NCBI GenBank assembly: GCA_011634665.1
Contig: WAEK01000001.1
Span: 289,001 to 353,000 of the forward strand
Source: Mortierella sp. BCC40632
Taxonomy: Eukaryota > Mortierellomycota > Mortierellomycetes > Mortierellales > Mortierellaceae
DNA: 64,000 bases
Direction of reading: 5' to 3'
Position numbers and translations under genes: made by a program. Shown one piece after another: positions 58,756 through 64,000 of this stretch. Every line of letters starts with the position of its first letter. Position 1 is the first letter of the stretch. The notes under the pieces are model-generated. The model saw nothing but the letters and a program-made list of their open reading frames with translations, was not told the DNA's origin and did no database searches.

Positions 58756-60390
58756 CCTTTGACCTTTCTCATTTGAATATTGCAGAATATCGACAATCTC
58801 AATCGAGTTGGTCAGAGTGTTGAACTTGATTCTCTGAGGAGTCGTGCTATTATTAAAACTAAAAAATGGTGCGGTGTGGTGGAATGTGCCAGCTTTCTGG
58901 ACACAAAGGATTCCCACTATCTCGTGCTTGCCTCGACTTTGACCGCTTTTTTTTTCCAGTTGGCGCTGATGGTGATGAGGCATATGTAGAGGGACGTATG
59001 CTCTGGAGTGAAGTGGCGCGTTTCGAAAATGCACCCAGGGTAAAAAAAAAAAAAATACGAGCCTGTTGCTATTTTGGTAAGTTTGGCTGCTTCTCTAGAG
59101 TGGAGAGGAAAAAATAAAGGTGTTTACACAACAGCAAAGACGAGGCAAACCTGCATGTGTGTGTGTGCGCTTCCTTGGGCTGTACACAGAGGATCGTCAA
59201 CATGTACGCCAACAGCTCTTTCCTGGAAAGAAACAAATAACCTAAATACTGAGAAGGAAATCGGACCCGAGGGAGAGGGGGGGGGGTGAGGAAACAAACA
59301 CAGACACAAATTCTAACTTAGGCGCCCCCTCCATTCCTTTCCCTATCCTCCGCCGCATAGCAAATTGGAAGAAAAAGAAGGAAATAGACTCGAGCTTAAC
59401 CCTAGGCATTCTGGGCCTTTCGGCCCCTCCCCTTCTCGGCCCCCTTCCTGTACCATCGATTTCATGCACGCTCCTGCTTGATCGTACTGGGGAATCCTCC
59501 ATCTTTGGATAAGAAAAACGTGCGAGTATGTTGTGGTCAAAAACAACAGCAACAAATAGAACAAGCAATCTTTGATACCGGGGATTCGAGAGAAGGAACG
59601 TGCTGGATGAGAAGAAGATGAACCGACTGGATCTTGAAGAAAAATGGAGATCTGTGTTCACCATGATCCACTTAAAAATAAAAATCTAAAGACAAAGAGG
59701 ACTTTCCAAACTTGTGGCCGATATATGATTGAATCCTGGCGGAATGGCAAAGAGATGGTCGGGTTCAGGGATGCGGAAGAGCAACACTGTCGAAAAGAAA
59801 GAAAGGCTATGTTGGGCAGGGTGTGGTTCACGAGATACGAAGTACCAGGGGGAATCCACATAGAGTTGAGCTTTGCACGGGTGTGGCTCTCATGAGTGAA
59901 TATGAGTTCCTATTTCTAGGGACGTATGCAGTGTGTGACGAGTAATCGAGGAGGATCGTTCTCTGCTTGTACATCATCGCGTGCTTGACGCCTCTTTCAG
60001 GGCGGTGTTGGTGCTGTGAAAGCACCAGAGTCTATCCCTGGTCTGTGGTCGGCGTCATGTTCGCCACCCGAATCGCGTTCATATTCCTGTGCGAGAAGAA
60101 GAGGAGAGACTTTGAATGAGAAATCCAAATAGAAAGTAAAGAAAGAAAAGAAAAGCACGCAAGTATAAAATGAGGCACTCTTCCCAAGTCGGTAGTTCCT
60201 TACGCCGTGTCCTTCGACTCTTTTCTTTCTTTTCCTTTTTGTAGTTTTCTTTGCTTATCAATCTCCTCTCTCCTCATCTCATTGCATCTCAGCGCTTACA
60301 GAGTCCACCACTCAATACTCTTCACCCTCCACTGCCATTTCATCAATCAACAACGCCTCGCAAAAGAATCCCCATCGCAAATACGAAAGA
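58143..60390. other. Spacer between eL41 and the CotH-like gene, no resolved gene
   Basis: CT run near 58716-58755 and a G-run near 59278-59287. Peptide-like open stretches occur at 58780-58989 and 59644-59895 (plus), but without recognisable family or splice support. A minus-strand candidate spliced RNA overlaps the CotH promoter (60277 to about 60026; see the findings). Confidence 0.4.
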
Positions 60391-61071
60391 ATGAGACTCC
60401 TCTTTGGTCTCGCTACCATTGCCTCTTTGGCATCGGTGTCCTTTGCCGACAGTACGCTCCCCTCTGCACACAAACCACATCGTCTTCTTTTGTTCAGGGT
60501 CACCCTGGCCACCGTAGTACTTGACGTTAATCACTCCAACCAACACCTCTACTATTCCCTTCTCCTATAGTCAAGTTCAACGTAGTAGGCTATCCCTCCA
60601 CCAACACAAACACGTTTGGAGTGTCCATCAAAGGAGTCATCCACAAGCTGGTTTCCACTGAGGCAACCTTTCCTGTCTGGGCTGGGACTGTCCCAGGTAC
60701 CGATGGCACTGTTGAATACTCGTATGTCGAGCTCTCTCCCGCAGGGACGGCTGTAACTACTGAGGCCTTTGTTCGTCGACTCGCTAACCAGACCGCTACC
60801 GAAACCATGAACGAGTTTTTCGATCGAGAGACGACGGTTTGGGAGTTCCCCCATGTCCCATATACCTATTTGGCAACATATCCTTCCAAAACCAAAGCCT
60901 TCAAGCAAAAGCAGATTGCGACCCTTCATATCACTGGCCCCATTGCTTCAATCAACGAGATGAACCAGAACCCGTCCAACGACAAGGACTATCGGGTTGA
61001 CTTTCGGTTCATTTCGAGCAACGTAATCTATTCTCAGAGTATGGCTTCATCCACACACACACACACACACA

Positions 61072-61105
<34 letters not shown>

Positions 61106-62871
61106 TTTCTATTTACTCGTGGTGTGCCGTTTCAAAAAAAAAAGACGACGACGAGAAAATGAGAGAGGTTCCTTGGATTTGTGATTCACATTATCGTTGC
61201 TTTGTTCTTAAATTTGTAGAAAACATTACAATGTCCACTGCAGGAAAGAGCTCCAAGGAGCATAGCAAGCAGTCGTAAGTGATGCTTTGTATTTTTTTTT
61301 AAGAGAGAACCCCTCCCCTTTTCTCTCCAGTTTTCATCTAACTGGTTCAACCACAATGTCTACTGGGCTCCTTCTCCTTCTCCGCCACTCCCGCCCCGCT
61401 TCCCTCTTACACATTACCTTCCAAAAGATACAAGTTCAAGTTTGACACAGACTACAATCAGACATTCTTCTCGCGTCCAAACATCAAACTTCGCTCAATG
61501 GTCATGGACCCAACAATGATGCGCGAGAAGCTCTACATCGATCTTATCAACAGCGCTGGTATCCCATCGCAGCAAGGTGAGACAAAGCGCCGCCGTGTTT
61601 CCATCTCGTTTTTAGGGAGAGTGAGAGAAATTCTTTTCAGAGACTAAACAGAACAATGTTGAATAGGTGCATGGGTCAGACTATTTGTTAACAACCAGCC
61701 AATAGGTCTCTACCTAATGGTGGATGACATCAAGAAGTCTTTTCTCAAGCAAACAGTCCATGGTGGTGATGGCTCTATTCTACCAGGCTCCTTGGTTCAG
61801 GTACTGAATCCTGGATCGCGTCTTTTTTGGCTGTACCAATAGCAACTTAACTCTCCACCGGTGAGGGAGAGATGACGGACTTGTGTGACTAATCCTCTCT
61901 CCTTTTCACATCAAAAGATGAACGCATACCTAGAAAATAAGGCCACGCTCGAATACAAGGGTCCACGATCTGCCGACTATGATCAAAGGACAAGTTACAC
62001 GGTCCAGAACCTCGGAACTAACCCCACTGAAGAGCCATTGAGACAGCTCATTGGCTTCATGGAAGCGCTCCAGAAATTTGATCCCATGACCACTCCTGAT
62101 CCCGTCAAGTACTGGACAGACCGAATGGACCTCGATGGTTTCTTGCGCAACATGGCTCTTGAATACCTCTCAGGTTCGTTCGACAACTATTGGGTAGCGG
62201 CTTCCAATTACTTCATGTACTTCAACCCTACTTTGCCTGGTGGTCGATGGCAATGGATTCCTACAGATGCCGACGGTACATTTGGTAATGGAGCTCCATC
62301 CCATATCATGCCCTCCTACAGGGATTTTTACGACTTTAAGAGCAAAGGTGACCGACCTCTTGTCCGCAAGTTGATCATTGAATGTGCTCCCATCCGTGCC
62401 TTGTTTGAGGAGACTCTCAAGAACATTGTCTCTACTGCATTCAAACCCGAAGCTATCCAGCCCCGAATCTTAATCTACAACAAGATGTTGTCCAAGGATG
62501 CTCAATGGGATTATTCTTTGAAACGCCAGAGCCCCGGGTTGAACAATAACTTCACATTTGAGGATTTCAATACCAATTTGTGGAAATACACGAGCATGAT
62601 GACCACAGGGTTAATCCCATGGTTCGAGAAAATGTCTCAAAAGGTGGCTCTGGATCTGGGGTTCACGATCCCGAATGGTACGGTCGACCGTGTGCCACCG
62701 CCACCCAAGAACCGTGATACGGGTCTCGATAATGATGATGGAGATGATGAGCCATCAGGGAATCCGGAAAAGCCTAAAAGCAAGAGTGCAGCGACGAAAG
62801 CTGCCTCGATGCTCCAATCTGTCGGCATGACGCTGATCCTCATTTTGGCCACTTCTGTGGTACTCGTTTGA
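60391..62871 (+). CDS. CotH-kinase-family secreted protein with GPI-anchor signal
   Basis: Six exons: 60391-60451, 60571-61038, 61220-61274, 61428-61576, 61667-61800, 61918-62871; phases consistent; 606 residues. Signal peptide MRLLFGLATIASLASVSFA, cleaved at about residue 19-20. Then a beta-rich domain. The CotH core follows: KLRSMVMDPTMMREKLYIDL, WVRLFVNNQPIGLYLMVDD, and RWQWIPTDADGTFGNG, the family's aspartate motif for metal/ATP. The C-terminus has a D/P/S-rich linker, an S/A/K region and a final hydrophobic segment (MTLILILATSVVLV), typical of GPI anchoring. CotH proteins are atypical protein kinases first known from bacterial spore coats and expanded in Mucoromycota, where they sit on the cell surface. 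The substrate in this fungus is unknown. Confidence 0.92.
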
Positions 62872-63027
62872 GAGGAGGTTCCTCTTTTTTCTTCTTTCTC
62901 ATAGTTTAGATGCATATGACCTGTTGTTGAAGAATAGAAATATATTTCATTTCCTTAAAAGACCTTAAAAGAGAGCGGGAGAGAGAGGGAGATTCTACGT
63001 TTGTACGAGAGGAGTAGAAGAAGAAAA
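62872..63027. terminator. 3' region of the CotH-like gene
   Basis: AAGAATAGAAATATATTTC about 60 bases after the stop could serve in 3'-end formation. No exact AATAAA was seen. Weak evidence. Confidence 0.25.
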
Positions 63028-63490
63028 GCTACTCAGCCTAGTTAGTCGCTTCAACAGATCCCTACCATGCTCTTTTCTCCCCACTACTCTAGAGCTCATG
63101 TCTAGTAGTCATTGTACTCAATAACGCTCTAGCAACAACTAAGTTCAATCTGTAGCCGTCAACTCATCACAGGCGGACTAGAGCCTTCCCCCTCCTCCTT
63201 TTCCTTTATCAATGCTAACAGCCTTGTTCCCCTATTTCCCTTTTTACTATTGCGAGGCAAGGGACGGGTAGAAGAAGCGCGCCGTCGGCTGAAGTGCAAA
63301 TGAAGTAAACAAAGTCAGTGGTGACAACCAACAGTTAAAGTGCAGCTGTTCTCCCTAGGAGAGAAACCAGCAAAAAGAAAGAAGAGATAGAAAAAAGGTG
63401 GTGGCATCAATAATTGACTAAAGCCAACCCTGGCATAATGACCCCTCTCTTCATTTTATCAAAAGACACCTCTGTGCTCAAAGAAAAGTA
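63028..63490 (+). pseudogene. Decayed duplicate of the eL41 (RPL41) locus
   Basis: The coding-equivalent stretch (63254-63308, GCGAGGCAAGGGACGGGTAG...AAGTAAACAAAG) aligns with 58062-58148. The ATG is lost, the Trp codon TGG corresponds to TAG, and internal and 3' coding bases are deleted. The acceptor CTAG has become CGAG. Upstream and downstream flanks, including the GGTGGTGGCA region, remain recognisable. It is therefore a segmental DNA duplication rather than a processed retrocopy. Confidence 0.75.
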
Positions 63491-64000
63491 TGTATCATCG
63501 CCCTTTCTCAAGTATTTACGTGAAGTGGAGAAAGATCCATCGACAATGAAGTTGCCCTAGGTGATGAACCCTGCAAGTTACCCCAACCCCCATCACGGAC
63601 TCGGTAACAAACTCCTTTCTGTACAGGCTACCTTACCCAGCATGGAGATATCTGTAAAGAATGGAGTAGTCGTGGTCATGTCCCAGATTCTATGACGGAT
63701 GCGCACTGACGAAGACCAAAGAACGAACCCAACTGCCGTCTGGATTGGTGCAGCATATTCCGCCGAGCCCCCTTCCTCCTTCCGAAAATTTGCTTAACTG
63801 GAAGTTTTTGAGGACTAAATCTTACATGAGGGCTAGTACGTCTCAGATGCAATGCCTAACAGCCCCAAACTAGGTTCTTTCTTCAGAATCTTCGGAGCCC
63901 CACACGGAACTGCCATAAAAATCAATTGGGGCAAAAAAAGAACTGTCGCCTTGGCGCCCGAAGTCCCCCCTCACTCCCCCCCCTAGTACGGGATAGTAGT
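63491..64000. other. Right edge of window, no gene seen
   Basis: Unique-looking sequence without a long open frame, tRNA or recognisable repeat. A coding exon of a gene extending beyond the window cannot be excluded. Confidence 0.4.

Noticed and set aside
63028..63490. Second functional eL41 gene
   Set aside because: No start codon, in-frame stop at the Trp position and deletions in the coding stretch.

Overview
This window is nuclear DNA from an early-diverging filamentous fungus, most likely Mortierellaceae (Mortierella and relatives). The clearest pointer is a cytochrome-b5/front-end Delta6-type fatty-acid desaturase that closely resembles the Mortierella alpina enzyme. Short GT-AG introns, a GPI-anchored CotH-like protein and many long CT/GA, poly-A and poly-T tracts agree with this. 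Exon coordinates were derived by hand from splice signals and reading-frame phase. Homology calls come from recognised motifs, not from searches.

Layout. 1-12.6 kb is an accessory array: four tandem copies of a two-exon C2H2 zinc-finger gene (+ strand; here A, B, C, D). Each copy is divergent from a minus-strand gene that is intact only in the first unit (8-877) and decayed in the other three. In the decayed copies the minus-strand sequence is chimeric: its 3' end matches the 3' end of the subtilisin gene that closes the array (12617-15435). Decayed units 3 and 4 also share a small insertion with terminal inverted repeats (MITE-like). A more distant zinc-finger gene (E, 20372-22334) lies beyond a 4.9 kb region without a resolved gene.

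From 22.7 kb onward the window is mostly core eukaryotic genes separated by low-complexity spacers. In order: a BORCS6-like lysosome-positioning subunit (-), COA3 cytochrome oxidase assembly factor (+), a PPR protein (-), Rab5/YPT5 (-), Rab escort protein (-), RPB5 (-), prefoldin subunit 6 (+), Delta6-type desaturase (-), an SLC35A-type nucleotide-sugar transporter (-), a TFB1M/KsgA-type rRNA dimethyltransferase (+), mitochondrial ribosomal protein mL60 (-), the 25-residue ribosomal protein eL41 (+), a CotH-like secreted GPI protein (+), and a decayed duplicate of the eL41 locus.

Functionally, the core set covers mitochondrial gene expression and respiratory assembly (PPR, mL60, TFB1M-like, COA3), endosome/lysosome traffic (Rab5, REP, BORCS6-like), transcription and folding (RPB5, PFD6), lipid and cell-surface biology (desaturase, transporter, CotH). 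The zinc-finger/partner array is the part most likely to hold something undescribed. Several spacers contain short coding-like patches with good splice signals that I could not assemble into complete genes; they are listed as low-confidence items.
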